DNA of 64,000 nt from Actinobacillus succinogenes 130Z (GTDB taxonomy: Bacteria; Pseudomonadota; Gammaproteobacteria; Enterobacterales; Pasteurellaceae). Location: the NCBI RefSeq assembly GCF_000017245.1, contig NC_009655.1:1612001-1676000 (forward strand), in the 5' to 3' direction. Shown here piece by piece: positions 27,110 to 34,930 of this stretch. Each line of letters starts with the position of its first letter. The stretch's first letter is position 1. The position numbers and the translations under genes were made by a program. The notes below the pieces were generated by a model that saw only the letters and a program-made list of their open reading frames with translations, was not told where the DNA came from and made no database searches.

Positions 27110-27304
27110 ATCTGCCCCCAAAAGTTGGACTAAACCACCAACTGATTAAGGTGCAGATTTTTTATGACAATAATATAACCATACATTCACGACTATATCC
27201 GTTATTTTAATGAAGAACGGATATGGTTAAAATTAAAAGGACTGAACCCTATTGAATATAGGAAACAGCCCTTCAAATAATAGTCTAACTTTTCGGCGTC
27301 AGAT
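27110..27304 (+). mobile_element. Internally deleted IS3-family (IS150-like) element
   Basis: Imperfect terminal inverted repeats bound about 195 bases. The left end (27110-27132) reads ATCTG..CCAAAAGTTGGACTA. The right end (27281-27304) is its complement with a few mismatches and one indel. Between them only the last part of a transposase frame survives. The element sits between kdgR and the porin gene, inside the pectin locus. It cannot be active by itself. Confidence 0.75.
27179..27280 (+). pseudogene. C-terminal remnant of an IS3-family OrfB transposase
   Basis: The last 33 codons read YIHDYIRYFNEERIWLKLKG then LNPIEYRKQPFK and a stop. This is the typical IS3/IS150 OrfB ending (YxNxxRIxxKLKGLxPxEYR). 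An in-frame stop lies immediately upstream, and the DDE catalytic core is gone. Confidence 0.8.
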
Positions 27305-27342
27305 CATTTTTTTATGCGGTTTTATTAATATCTGCGCTAAAA

Positions 27343-28374
27343 TCAGAAGTACACACGTAGTCCCAGAGCAATACGTTTTTCTTTTTCAATCGTATTACCG
27401 GATTGTTTGGTTTTGAAAGAACCACCTTCTAAATACGTAATAACACGTTTATTAAATTGGTGATCCGCCCCCAAAAACCAACCTCTGTATTTACTATCCT
27501 CCTTGCCCGCAATTTCACCTACTCCCCATAGATATTCGGCATATACGTTATTTTTATCGGTAACGGAATATTTAGTCCCGACTTCAAATAAATTAAGTTT
27601 TTCAAATTTACTGTTACCGACACGGAATTTAAAGTCTTTTTTACCTTCGGGCGATTTACCTCTGGTCCAGTCAAATCCCACAGCAACTTTCTCATAAGCC
27701 AATTGCAATGAAGTACTGATAGATTTTTTATCATATTCATCTTTGGCTAAAGTTCCGCTTTTTTGCTGTGCGTAACCCAAAGCGCCTTTAACATTGATAC
27801 CGGAGAATTTATTATTGTAAAAAATAGCTGCCTCATAACCTTGGTTTTTATCGGCTAATTCACGACCGTCGTCATCATATTTCGTTGCCGTACCGAATAT
27901 ATAGTCGGCACCGAAACGGAAACCATAAAAATCACTGGTTAATAGACGAACCGCTTTATCTCCGTCTTTAGGCATCATAGTGATTTTACCTAATTCATAA
28001 GTAAAGTTAGAATAACCGATGCTGTCCCCTAATAAAGCCTGTTTACCAAATGTCAACGTACCATATTGATGTTGAAAACCGCCATATAAACGTTTGGTAT
28101 ATATTTGATTACCGATATCACCGTCTTTGGTAAATCGAATTTCAAGATTCGCTAATGCTTTAAAGCCACCGCCAATATCTTGATAACCATGAATTCTCAC
28201 CCGTGATCCTCGGTCGATAAGATCCGTTCTTTTGTTTGTTCGATTAATTAATTCAAATGATGCCCTGCCGTCTAAATTAAGTTTTGCACCGTCACTGTTA
28301 TATATCGTGGCAGCACCTACAACATTTGAATAACATGCCGCTACCGTTACTACTGTAAGGAGTGTTTTTTTCAT
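27343..28374 (-). CDS. Outer-membrane porin (Gram-negative general porin type) of the pectin locus
   Basis: 343-residue protein with a 21-residue signal peptide and a 16-strand-porin sequence pattern. It has amphipathic strands, LYGGFQHQYGTLTFGKQ near the constriction-loop region, and a C-terminal aromatic residue in LGLRVYF for BAM recognition. It resembles OmpP2/OmpC-like porins and not the 12-stranded KdgM (about 235 residues), though it occupies the place of KdgM in the locus. A KdgR box and a perfect CRP site upstream suggest entry of oligogalacturonides. The start has AAGGTGG upstream. Specificity is inferred. Confidence 0.85.
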   Translation of the reverse strand: MKKTLLTVVTVAACYSNVVGAATIYNSDGAKLNLDGRASFELINRTNKRTDLIDRGSRVRIHGYQDIGGGFKALANLEIRFTKDGDIGNQIYTKRLYGGFQHQYGTLTFGKQALLGDSIGYSNFTYELGKITMMPKDGDKAVRLLTSDFYGFRFGADYIFGTATKYDDDGRELADKNQGYEAAIFYNNKFSGINVKGALGYAQQKSGTLAKDEYDKKSISTSLQLAYEKVAVGFDWTRGKSPEGKKDFKFRVGNSKFEKLNLFEVGTKYSVTDKNNVYAEYLWGVGEIAGKEDSKYRGWFLGADHQFNKRVITYLEGGSFKTKQSGNTIEKEKRIALGLRVYF

Positions 28375-28487
28375 ACTTAGCCCACCTTAGGTTGTTTAAA
28401 CAAATTGATATCCCATGAACGTGCACTGAATTTAAAAAGAAACTTTAAATATGTCAAATTTCACGAAAACACAAAAGTCCTTAAATA

Positions 28488-28538
28488 TCAATATGTTATA
28501 AAATTGAAATATGGTTTTAAAATGTGATCGAAATCACA
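28488..28538 (-). promoter_or_regulatory. KdgR/CRP promoter of the porin gene
   Basis: On the minus strand: a perfect CRP site TGTGATCGAAATCACA (28538 to 28523), a KdgR-like core (plus-strand TGAAATATGGTTTTA, 28505-28519), and -10 TATAAC (28500 to 28495). The CRP centre is about 30 bases from the -10, and the KdgR box covers the -35 region. A leader of about 110 bases follows before the ATG. Confidence 0.75.
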
Positions 28539-28658
28539 TTTTTAAAAAAAACATCAATTAATTAAATTTTTAAAACAAAAATTAACCCATTGATTTAATT
28601 AAAAAAACAATTAAATATTAAAATTCAGTTTCATTTATTTTTAATTAAAATTACTTTT

Positions 28659-28695
28659 AATGAAACAAAATTTCATTTTTGTGATCCACATCACA
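28659..28695. promoter_or_regulatory. Second KdgR box plus perfect CRP site
   Basis: AATGAAACAAAATTTCATT (28659-28677) is the best KdgR-type palindrome in the window. A perfect CRP site, TGTGATCCACATCACA (28680-28695), follows directly. The pair lies in the porin-trpB gap, 285 bases upstream of the porin start and 178 bases upstream of trpB. No -10 with class II spacing is evident in either direction. Confidence 0.65.
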
Positions 28696-28810
28696 ATATC
28701 GGGGCATATTTACGATAAAAGGGACAGGCATATTGAAAAGCGACATTCAAATATGTAAAACAGAACCCTGAAAAATCAAATTTATTTTATGCAAATTTAT
28801 CAAAAACTCC

Positions 28811-28839
28811 TTTACTTTTTTGTACTAGTTAACTAGTAT
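28811..28839 (+). promoter_or_regulatory. trpBA promoter with TrpR operator
   Basis: TTTACT (28811-28816), 17 bases and TAGTAT (28834-28839) form the promoter. GTACTAGTTAACTAGTAT (28822-28839) matches the TrpR operator consensus GTACTAGTTAACTAGTAC at 17 of 18 bases and overlaps the -10. Tryptophan-bound TrpR should repress trpBA here. Confidence 0.88.
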
Positions 28840-28872
28840 GATCGGCATAATCTTTTACACAAAGGAAGAGTT

Positions 28873-30069
28873 ATGTCGGACACTATTTTAAATCCTTATT
28901 TTGGTGAATTCGGGGGCATGTATGTGCCGGAAATTTTAGTTCCTGTATTACAACAATTAGAAAAAGCATTCGTGGAAGCCCGAAACGATCCGGATTTTCA
29001 ACAAGAATTTCAAGATTTACTTAAAAATTATGCTGGTCGCCCCACAGCGTTGACACTCTGTCGTAACCTCACTAAAGGCACGAAAACTAAACTGTATCTC
29101 AAACGAGAAGACTTACTGCACGGCGGCGCTCATAAAACAAATCAGGTACTTGGGCAAATTTTACTTGCCAAACGCATGGGAAAAACACGCATTATTGCGG
29201 AAACCGGTGCAGGTCAGCACGGTGTTGCTACAGCGCTCGCCTGCGCCATGTTGGATATGCCTTGTCGCGTATACATGGGTTCAAAAGATGTGGAACGTCA
29301 ATCACCGAATGTGTTTCGTATGCGTTTAATGGGAACCGAAGTGGTTCCCGTAGAAAAAGGTTCCTGTTCGTTAAAAGATGCCTGCTGTGAAGCTATGCGA
29401 GATTGGTCCGCCAATTACGAAAACACCCATTATTTACTGGGAACGGCGGCAGGTCCGCATCCTTTTCCTACCATTGTACGCGAATTCCAAAAAATGATCG
29501 GAGAAGAAACTAAACGTCAGATTCTTGAAAAAGAAGGATGCCTGCCTGATGCTGTAATTGCCGCAGTAGGCGGCGGTTCGAATGCCATCGGCATGTTTAC
29601 CGATTTCATTGATGAAACTAATGTACGGTTAATCGGCGTAGAACCGGCAGGAAAAGGTATTGAAACCGGCGAACACGGTGCGCCGCTGAAACATGGTAAA
29701 ACCGGTATTTATTTCGGTATGAAATCCCCGATTATGCAGACCGAGGACGGACAAATTGAAGAATCTTACAGTATTTCCGCAGGGCTTGACTTCCCTTCCG
29801 TCGGGCCTCAACATGCCTATCTGAATTCCATCGGGCGGGCCGAATACCCAAGCATTACCGATGACGAAGCCCTTGCCGCATTCAAGGAATTAGCCAAACA
29901 CGAAGGCATTATTCCGGCATTGGAAAGTTCCCATGCCTTGGCGCAAGCACTGAAAATGATAAAATCAAATCCCGAGAAAGAACAACTGTTGGTGGTGAAT
30001 TTATCCGGTCGCGGCGATAAAGATATTTTTACCGTCGATAAAATTTTACGCGCAAAAGGAGAACTGTAA
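28873..30069 (+). CDS. trpB: Tryptophan synthase beta chain
   Basis: 398-residue PLP enzyme that joins indole and serine to give tryptophan. The PLP lysine is Lys88 in GGAHKTNQ, the phosphate-binding loop is GGGSNAIG, and the COMM region GEFGGMYVPE is at the N-terminus. AAGGAAGAG precedes the ATG. The stop overlaps the trpA start by one base (TAATG), implying translational coupling. trpEDC genes are not in this window, the split also seen in other Pasteurellaceae. Confidence 0.98.
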   Translation: MSDTILNPYFGEFGGMYVPEILVPVLQQLEKAFVEARNDPDFQQEFQDLLKNYAGRPTALTLCRNLTKGTKTKLYLKREDLLHGGAHKTNQVLGQILLAKRMGKTRIIAETGAGQHGVATALACAMLDMPCRVYMGSKDVERQSPNVFRMRLMGTEVVPVEKGSCSLKDACCEAMRDWSANYENTHYLLGTAAGPHPFPTIVREFQKMIGEETKRQILEKEGCLPDAVIAAVGGGSNAIGMFTDFIDETNVRLIGVEPAGKGIETGEHGAPLKHGKTGIYFGMKSPIMQTEDGQIEESYSISAGLDFPSVGPQHAYLNSIGRAEYPSITDDEALAAFKELAKHEGIIPALESSHALAQALKMIKSNPEKEQLLVVNLSGRGDKDIFTVDKILRAKGEL

Positions 30070-30878
30070 TGTCCCGTTTCGATACCTTATTTGCTCAATT
30101 ACAAGCTAAAAACGAAGGTGCTTTCGTTCCGTTCGTTACCCTTTGCGACCCCGATTTCGACCGTTCTTTCGACATCATTTGTACCTTAGCGGATAACGGT
30201 GCCGATGCACTGGAACTGGGTTTTCCGTTCTCCGATCCATTGCTAGACGGTCCGGTTATTCAAGCCGCCAACAATCGTGCATTAAATGCCGGTTGCAGTA
30301 CTGAGAAAAGCTTTCGATTACTGGCAAAAGTGCGGTCAAAATATCCGGAAATTCCGATCAGTTTGCTGCTTTGCGCCAACTTAATTTATGCGCAAACCCT
30401 CGATAAATTCTACCAACGATGTGCGGAAGCGGGCGTAGATGCCGTATTGGTGGCGGATATTCCGTTGCTTGCCTGTAAAGATTATGTAACTGCTGCGAAA
30501 AAACACGGAATTCAACCGGTCTTTATCTGTCCGCCGAATGCCGATGAAAAAACCGTTGCCGGCGTGGCAAGCCACACAGAAGGTTATACTTATTTGGTTT
30601 CCCGTGCAGGCGTCACCAGTGCGGAAAACCAATCTCATGCCGCAAATTTAGATACGTTAGTCGAACGGTTAAAAGCCCATAATGCCGCGCCGATTTTGCA
30701 AGGATTCGGCATCGCCAGACCGGAACAGGTTAAACAAGCCTTAACATTAGGTACGTCCGGGGCGATATCCGGTTCCGCCACGGTGAAAATTATTGAAAAA
30801 AATCTGGATAACCACCCTGCTTGTTTGCAGGAATTAGCTCGATTTACACGTGAAATGAAAGCGGCGACGCACGTCTGA
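30069..30878 (+). CDS. trpA: Tryptophan synthase alpha chain
   Basis: 269-residue TIM-barrel subunit that cleaves indole-3-glycerol phosphate and passes indole to TrpB. Catalytic acids are expected in FVPFVTLCDPD and LELGFPFSDPLLDGP, and the phosphate site in LQGFGIARPEQ and GAISGSATVKI. It is coupled to trpB. An uptake signal at about 30329 is translated as KVRS. A hairpin terminator follows at 30938. Confidence 0.97.
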   Translation: MSRFDTLFAQLQAKNEGAFVPFVTLCDPDFDRSFDIICTLADNGADALELGFPFSDPLLDGPVIQAANNRALNAGCSTEKSFRLLAKVRSKYPEIPISLLLCANLIYAQTLDKFYQRCAEAGVDAVLVADIPLLACKDYVTAAKKHGIQPVFICPPNADEKTVAGVASHTEGYTYLVSRAGVTSAENQSHAANLDTLVERLKAHNAAPILQGFGIARPEQVKQALTLGTSGAISGSATVKIIEKNLDNHPACLQELARFTREMKAATHV

Positions 30879-30937
30879 CGGCATAAAAGTGCGGTCGAAT
30901 TTTTGATCGTTTTTTATTTATTCATCTCTAATCCGTT

Positions 30938-30970
30938 AAGGCGAATGGAATCCATTCGCCTTTCTATTTT
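30938..30970 (+). terminator. trpBA terminator
   Basis: AAGGCGAATGG and CCATTCGCCTT form a perfect 11-bp stem with a 3-base loop, followed by a T-rich run. An unpaired uptake signal lies upstream near 30887. Confidence 0.85.
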
Positions 30971-31026
30971 ATTAAAACTCAAGTAAAATACTCGGACAAA
31001 TTTTTTCTAATTTAAGGCAACAACTC

Positions 31027-32157
31027 ATGGCATATACCACTTTCTCCCAAAATAAAAACGATCAACTTCTCGAACCCATGTTTTTCGGGCAAAACGTCAA
31101 CGTCGCACGCTATGACCAACAAAAATACGAAACCTTTGAAAAACTGATTGAAAAACAACTCTCCTTCTTTTGGCGTCCGGAAGAAGTGGACGTATCGCAA
31201 GACCGCATCGACTACGCTGCACTGCCTGATCACGAAAAACACATTTTTATCAGTAACTTAAAATATCAAACCTTATTGGATTCCATCCAAGGACGTAGTC
31301 CGAATGTGGCGTTATTACCTTTAGTTTCAATTCCGGAATTGGAAACCTGGATTGAAACCTGGACATTCAGCGAAACGATTCACAGCCGCTCCTACACTCA
31401 CATTATTCGCAATATTGTGAATGATCCGAGCATTGTGTTTGATGACATCGTCACTAATGAAGAAATCATCAAACGGGCAAAAGATATTTCCGCTTACTAT
31501 GATGATTTAATTCGCGACAGCCAACTTTACAGCTTATACGGTGAAGGCACTTATCAGGTTGACGGCAAAGAATGCGCGGTTACTTTACGCAATCTGAAAA
31601 AACGTTTATACCTGTGTTTAATGAGCGTTAACGCCTTGGAGGCCATCCGTTTCTATGTGTCGTTCGCCTGTTCTTTCGCCTTTGCCGAGCGCCAATTAAT
31701 GGAAGGCAACGCCAAAATTATTAAATTTATCGCACGCGACGAAGCCTTGCACTTAACCGGTACACAACACATTCTGAACATTATGGCCGCCGGTCAGGAC
31801 GATCCGGAAATGGCCGAAATTGCGGAAGAATGCAAACAGGAAGCCTACGATTTATTTGTGGCGGCAGCGGAACAGGAAAAAGCCTGGGCAGATTATTTAT
31901 TTAAAGACGGTTCCATGATCGGCTTAAATAAAGATATTTTGGTTCAATATGTAGAATACATCACTAATATCCGCATGCAGGCGGTAGGTTTGCCATTGCC
32001 GTTCGAAGCGCGTTCCAACCCGATTCCTTGGATTAACGCTTGGTTGGTGTCTGACAATGTTCAAGTCGCACCGCAGGAAGTGGAAGTCAGTTCTTATCTT
32101 GTCGGGCAAATCGACTCAAAAGTGGATGCCGACGATTTCGGCGATTTTGATCTGTAA
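31027..32157 (+). CDS. nrdB: Ribonucleoside-diphosphate reductase class Ia, beta subunit
   Basis: 376-residue diiron-tyrosyl-radical subunit. Iron ligands and the radical are in place: Asp85, Glu116, His119 and Tyr123 (ETIHSRSYTHII), with the later ligands in IARDEALHLTGTQH. The C-terminal tail binds NrdA. It lies about 14 kb from nrdA, after the pectin locus and trpBA. Its upstream region holds a possible TAAAAT (30984-30989) but no NrdR-like box. It is followed by yfaE. Confidence 0.98.
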   Translation: MAYTTFSQNKNDQLLEPMFFGQNVNVARYDQQKYETFEKLIEKQLSFFWRPEEVDVSQDRIDYAALPDHEKHIFISNLKYQTLLDSIQGRSPNVALLPLVSIPELETWIETWTFSETIHSRSYTHIIRNIVNDPSIVFDDIVTNEEIIKRAKDISAYYDDLIRDSQLYSLYGEGTYQVDGKECAVTLRNLKKRLYLCLMSVNALEAIRFYVSFACSFAFAERQLMEGNAKIIKFIARDEALHLTGTQHILNIMAAGQDDPEMAEIAEECKQEAYDLFVAAAEQEKAWADYLFKDGSMIGLNKDILVQYVEYITNIRMQAVGLPLPFEARSNPIPWINAWLVSDNVQVAPQEVEVSSYLVGQIDSKVDADDFGDFDL

Positions 32158-32169
32158 TCCCATTTGACA

Positions 32170-32210
32170 AAAGTGCGGTCGAAAATTTTTTGATTTTCCG
32201 ACCGCACTTT
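32170..32210 (+). terminator. Uptake-signal pair hairpin between nrdB and yfaE
   Basis: AAAGTGCGGTC (32170-32180) and GACCGCACTTT (32200-32210) form an 11-bp stem with a T-rich loop. It would lower read-through into yfaE, or act as a processing site. Confidence 0.7.
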
Positions 32211-32226
32211 GATCTTTTTAACTATT

Positions 32227-32484
32227 ATGAAAATCTATCGAGTTCATTTAACACTAACCGATTCGGTTATTACACATTCCAATCGTACGTCCTTGCTCGC
32301 GACGCTGGAAGCAAATAATGTGCGCCATGAATATCAATGTCGTTCAGGTTATTGCGGCGCCTGTCGAACAAAGATCAAAAAAGGCAAGGTGTCCTATAAA
32401 GAAACGCCCCTTGCCTTTATGAATCCTGGTGAAATTCTACTCTGTTGTTGTCAGTTAGAATCCGATGTGGAATTGGAATTATAG
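32227..32484 (+). CDS. yfaE: 2Fe-2S ferredoxin-like protein YfaE (NrdB cofactor maintenance)
   Basis: 85-residue plant-type [2Fe-2S] ferredoxin. In E. coli YfaE helps build and maintain the diferric-tyrosyl cofactor of NrdB. Cluster cysteines are Cys38, Cys43 and Cys46 (CRSGYCGACR), with the fourth among Cys73-75 (LLCCCQ). The start at 32227 matches family length. The ribosome-binding site is weak, and an in-frame TTG at 32209 lies within the uptake-signal hairpin. It is convergent with the DASS transporter gene, only four bases apart. Confidence 0.92.
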   Translation: MKIYRVHLTLTDSVITHSNRTSLLATLEANNVRHEYQCRSGYCGACRTKIKKGKVSYKETPLAFMNPGEILLCCCQLESDVELEL

Positions 32485-32488
32485 CCTT

Positions 32489-33949
32489 TTACCACCAGCT
32501 CAATACTTTCATCCAAGTACCGCCGACACCAAACCAAATAGCTAAGGATAGTAACGAAACCACAAAACTCACACCCCACCACTGACCGGCCGTATTATAA
32601 CCGGATCCGAATAATGCCGGCCCCGGACCGCCCGCATACTGCGTCAAACTCATGGATAAAGTCGATGTGTAGCCCAACCCGATTGCGGCAATCATCGGCG
32701 GTGTGCCTACGGCAATAGCCGCGGCTACGAACGCTAAGTACATGGCGGAAATATGTGCCATGGCAGAAGCGAAAAAGTAACGAGTATAAAAGTACACCAG
32801 CACTAAAACGGAAAAAGCAATCGGCCAATCCAATGTCCCGACAAATGACGAGATATGGGTTGAAATCCATGCGATAGCGCCGTATTTATTTAACGCATTC
32901 GCCATCATCACCAACACCGCAAACCAAAACATAGTGTCCCATGCCGTAGTTTCCGATACAATATTTTTCCAACTCATAATATTGGTTAACAGCAAAATCA
33001 CCAAGCCGATAAATGCAGAAACCGTTGCGGAAATGTGGAAAGCCAAATCCCCCACCGTCCACAGGAATAACAATAAAATAAAATCTAAAGCCAGAATCCA
33101 TTCCGCTTTACGCATCGGTCCCATATTTTTCAGTTCGTTACGCGCCATTTCCGCCATTTTCGGTGTATCTTTCAGTTCAGGCGGATAGATAAGATACACA
33201 AAATAAGGCAGCACGATTAAACTGACAATGCCCGGAACGATAGCTCCTAAAAACCATGTCATCCATGAAATAGTGACGCCCTGTGATTGAGCCAGTTCCG
33301 CAATTAGCGGGTTACCCGCCATAGCGGTTAAAAACATGGTACAGACAATGGTATCGATCTGGGAAACCGCAATAGCTAAAAACGCCCCCGCCCGTCTTGC
33401 CGTCGACCCGGGTTTGGAATCATAAGCATCGGCGATGGACTGCATAATCGGATACATAATGCCTCCGCCACGGGCAGATGCAGATGGAATACCGGGACCG
33501 ATAACCACATCCGCAAGCGCTATACCGTAAGCCACGCCCATCATTTTTTTACCGAAACGGGCGACGAAATATAAAGCGATACGTTTACCCAACCCGGTTT
33601 TAATCACCGCACGGGATAAAAACATCGCAATACCGATTAGCCAAATAGTACCGTTAGAAAAACCGGATAACATACCCACATCACCCTGTTTGGCCGAAAG
33701 CGGCGTTAATCCGGTTAATCCGCTGATCACTAATGCGACCAAAGTAGCCGCTCCCATCGGCATGGCTTTAGCGATAATAGCAACAATAGTTGCAACGAAT
33801 AACGCCAGCATTCCCCAAGCTTTCGTACTTAATCCTTCAGGCGTCGGAATCGCCCAAATGACAAGGCCGACAATAATGGCAATTAATAATCCCTGCCATT
33901 TAAAATTGAGTTTCACCTCAACTTTTGGGATAGGAGTTGAACTTTCCAT
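32489..33949 (-). CDS. DASS-family anion:sodium symporter (dicarboxylate/citrate type)
   Basis: 486-residue inner-membrane protein with about 12 transmembrane segments, related to E. coli TtdT/CitT and to VcINDY-like carriers. Family landmarks are SGFSNGTIWLIGIAMFLSRAV, the loop GPGIPSASARGGGIMYPI, which resembles the SNT-type hairpin region, and the TQYAGGPGPALFGSGY segment near the C-terminus. Substrates in the family are succinate, malate, tartrate or citrate; which one applies here cannot be read from sequence. The start has AGAGAA upstream. Confidence 0.88.
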   Translation of the reverse strand: MESSTPIPKVEVKLNFKWQGLLIAIIVGLVIWAIPTPEGLSTKAWGMLALFVATIVAIIAKAMPMGAATLVALVISGLTGLTPLSAKQGDVGMLSGFSNGTIWLIGIAMFLSRAVIKTGLGKRIALYFVARFGKKMMGVAYGIALADVVIGPGIPSASARGGGIMYPIMQSIADAYDSKPGSTARRAGAFLAIAVSQIDTIVCTMFLTAMAGNPLIAELAQSQGVTISWMTWFLGAIVPGIVSLIVLPYFVYLIYPPELKDTPKMAEMARNELKNMGPMRKAEWILALDFILLLFLWTVGDLAFHISATVSAFIGLVILLLTNIMSWKNIVSETTAWDTMFWFAVLVMMANALNKYGAIAWISTHISSFVGTLDWPIAFSVLVLVYFYTRYFFASAMAHISAMYLAFVAAAIAVGTPPMIAAIGLGYTSTLSMSLTQYAGGPGPALFGSGYNTAGQWWGVSFVVSLLSLAIWFGVGGTWMKVLSWW

Positions 33950-33981
33950 ATGAATTCTCTGTGTTTGCTCGTTAAAAATAA

Positions 33982-34010
33982 AAAAGGGAATACACGCGGC
34001 ATTCCCTTTT
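33982..34010 (-). terminator. dapB terminator
   Basis: AAAAGGGAAT and ATTCCCTTTT form a 10-bp stem with a 9-base loop; on the minus strand it is followed by T-rich sequence. Confidence 0.85.
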
Positions 34011-34100
34011 GTCGTTCTTAGACTATTTTCCTTAATAGCGAAATAAATTTAGCATAACTCAGTATGAGTTTGAATAAAATTTAACGTTTTATTTAATCGG

Positions 34101-34913
34101 TTAGAGGTTATTTAAATCCAATACATCCGTCATATCAAACAAACCTTGTTTTTTATCGGCAATCCATTTTGCCGCTCGCACGGCACCGTTGGCAAAAGTC
34201 ATACGACTGGACGCTTTATGCGCAATTTCCACTCGTTCGCCGATGTCAGCGAACCAAACGGTATGCTCACCCACGACATCGGCCGCACGAATGGTGGAAA
34301 AACCGATTTCATCACGTTTACGTTCGCCGGTAATACCTTCACGGCAAAATACGCCGTGGGTTTTCAAGTCACGTCCCAGGGTTTTGGCAATATGTTCGCC
34401 CATAGATAACGCCGTTCCGGAAGGTGCGTCTACTTTGTGACGATGATGGGCTTCGATAATTTCGATATCGCAATAATCGCCCATGACTTTTGCCGCTTTT
34501 TCTAACAGCTTGAACACCAAATTCACGCCTACGCTATAGTTAGAGGCAAATACGATCCCGATTTTCTCCGCCGCCGCTTTAATTGCCGCTTTACCTGCGT
34601 CATCAAACCCGGTAGTGCCTAAAATCACATTTTTGCCTTTTGCCGCACAACAGGCTAAATGTTCAAGGGAACCTTCCGGACGGGTAAAATCGATCAATAC
34701 GTCAAAATTATCGGCACGATCAGTAAGACTTTCTTCCACCGTCACACCGATATGACCGATTCCCGCTAATTCACCGGCATCGGAACCGATTAACGAAGAG
34801 CCTTTGCGTTCAAATGCCGCACTCAATTCTACGCCTTCGGCGGCATGTATCGCCTGAATAAGCTGGCGTCCCATACGACCGCCCGCTCCAACTACACCAA
34901 TTCTTAATGTCAT
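34101..34913 (-). CDS. dapB: 4-hydroxy-tetrahydrodipicolinate reductase
   Basis: 270-residue NAD(P)H-dependent enzyme of diaminopimelate and lysine synthesis. The nucleotide site is GVVGAGGRMGRQLI, with LGTTGFDDAGK in the middle. The substrate and catalytic region EAHHRHKVDAPSGTAL carries the His-His and Lys of the family. The start has GGAAACG upstream. It is downstream of a LysE-type exporter with a 17-base gap, so lysine synthesis and export may share a transcript. Confidence 0.98.
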   Translation of the reverse strand: MTLRIGVVGAGGRMGRQLIQAIHAAEGVELSAAFERKGSSLIGSDAGELAGIGHIGVTVEESLTDRADNFDVLIDFTRPEGSLEHLACCAAKGKNVILGTTGFDDAGKAAIKAAAEKIGIVFASNYSVGVNLVFKLLEKAAKVMGDYCDIEIIEAHHRHKVDAPSGTALSMGEHIAKTLGRDLKTHGVFCREGITGERKRDEIGFSTIRAADVVGEHTVWFADIGERVEIAHKASSRMTFANGAVRAAKWIADKKQGLFDMTDVLDLNNL

Positions 34914-34930
34914 GTTGCGTTTCCTTTTTA

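Noticed and set aside
27343..28374. Naming the locus porin KdgM
   Set aside because: KdgM is a 12-strand channel of about 235 residues. This protein is about 343 residues with general-porin motifs, so only the role is analogous.
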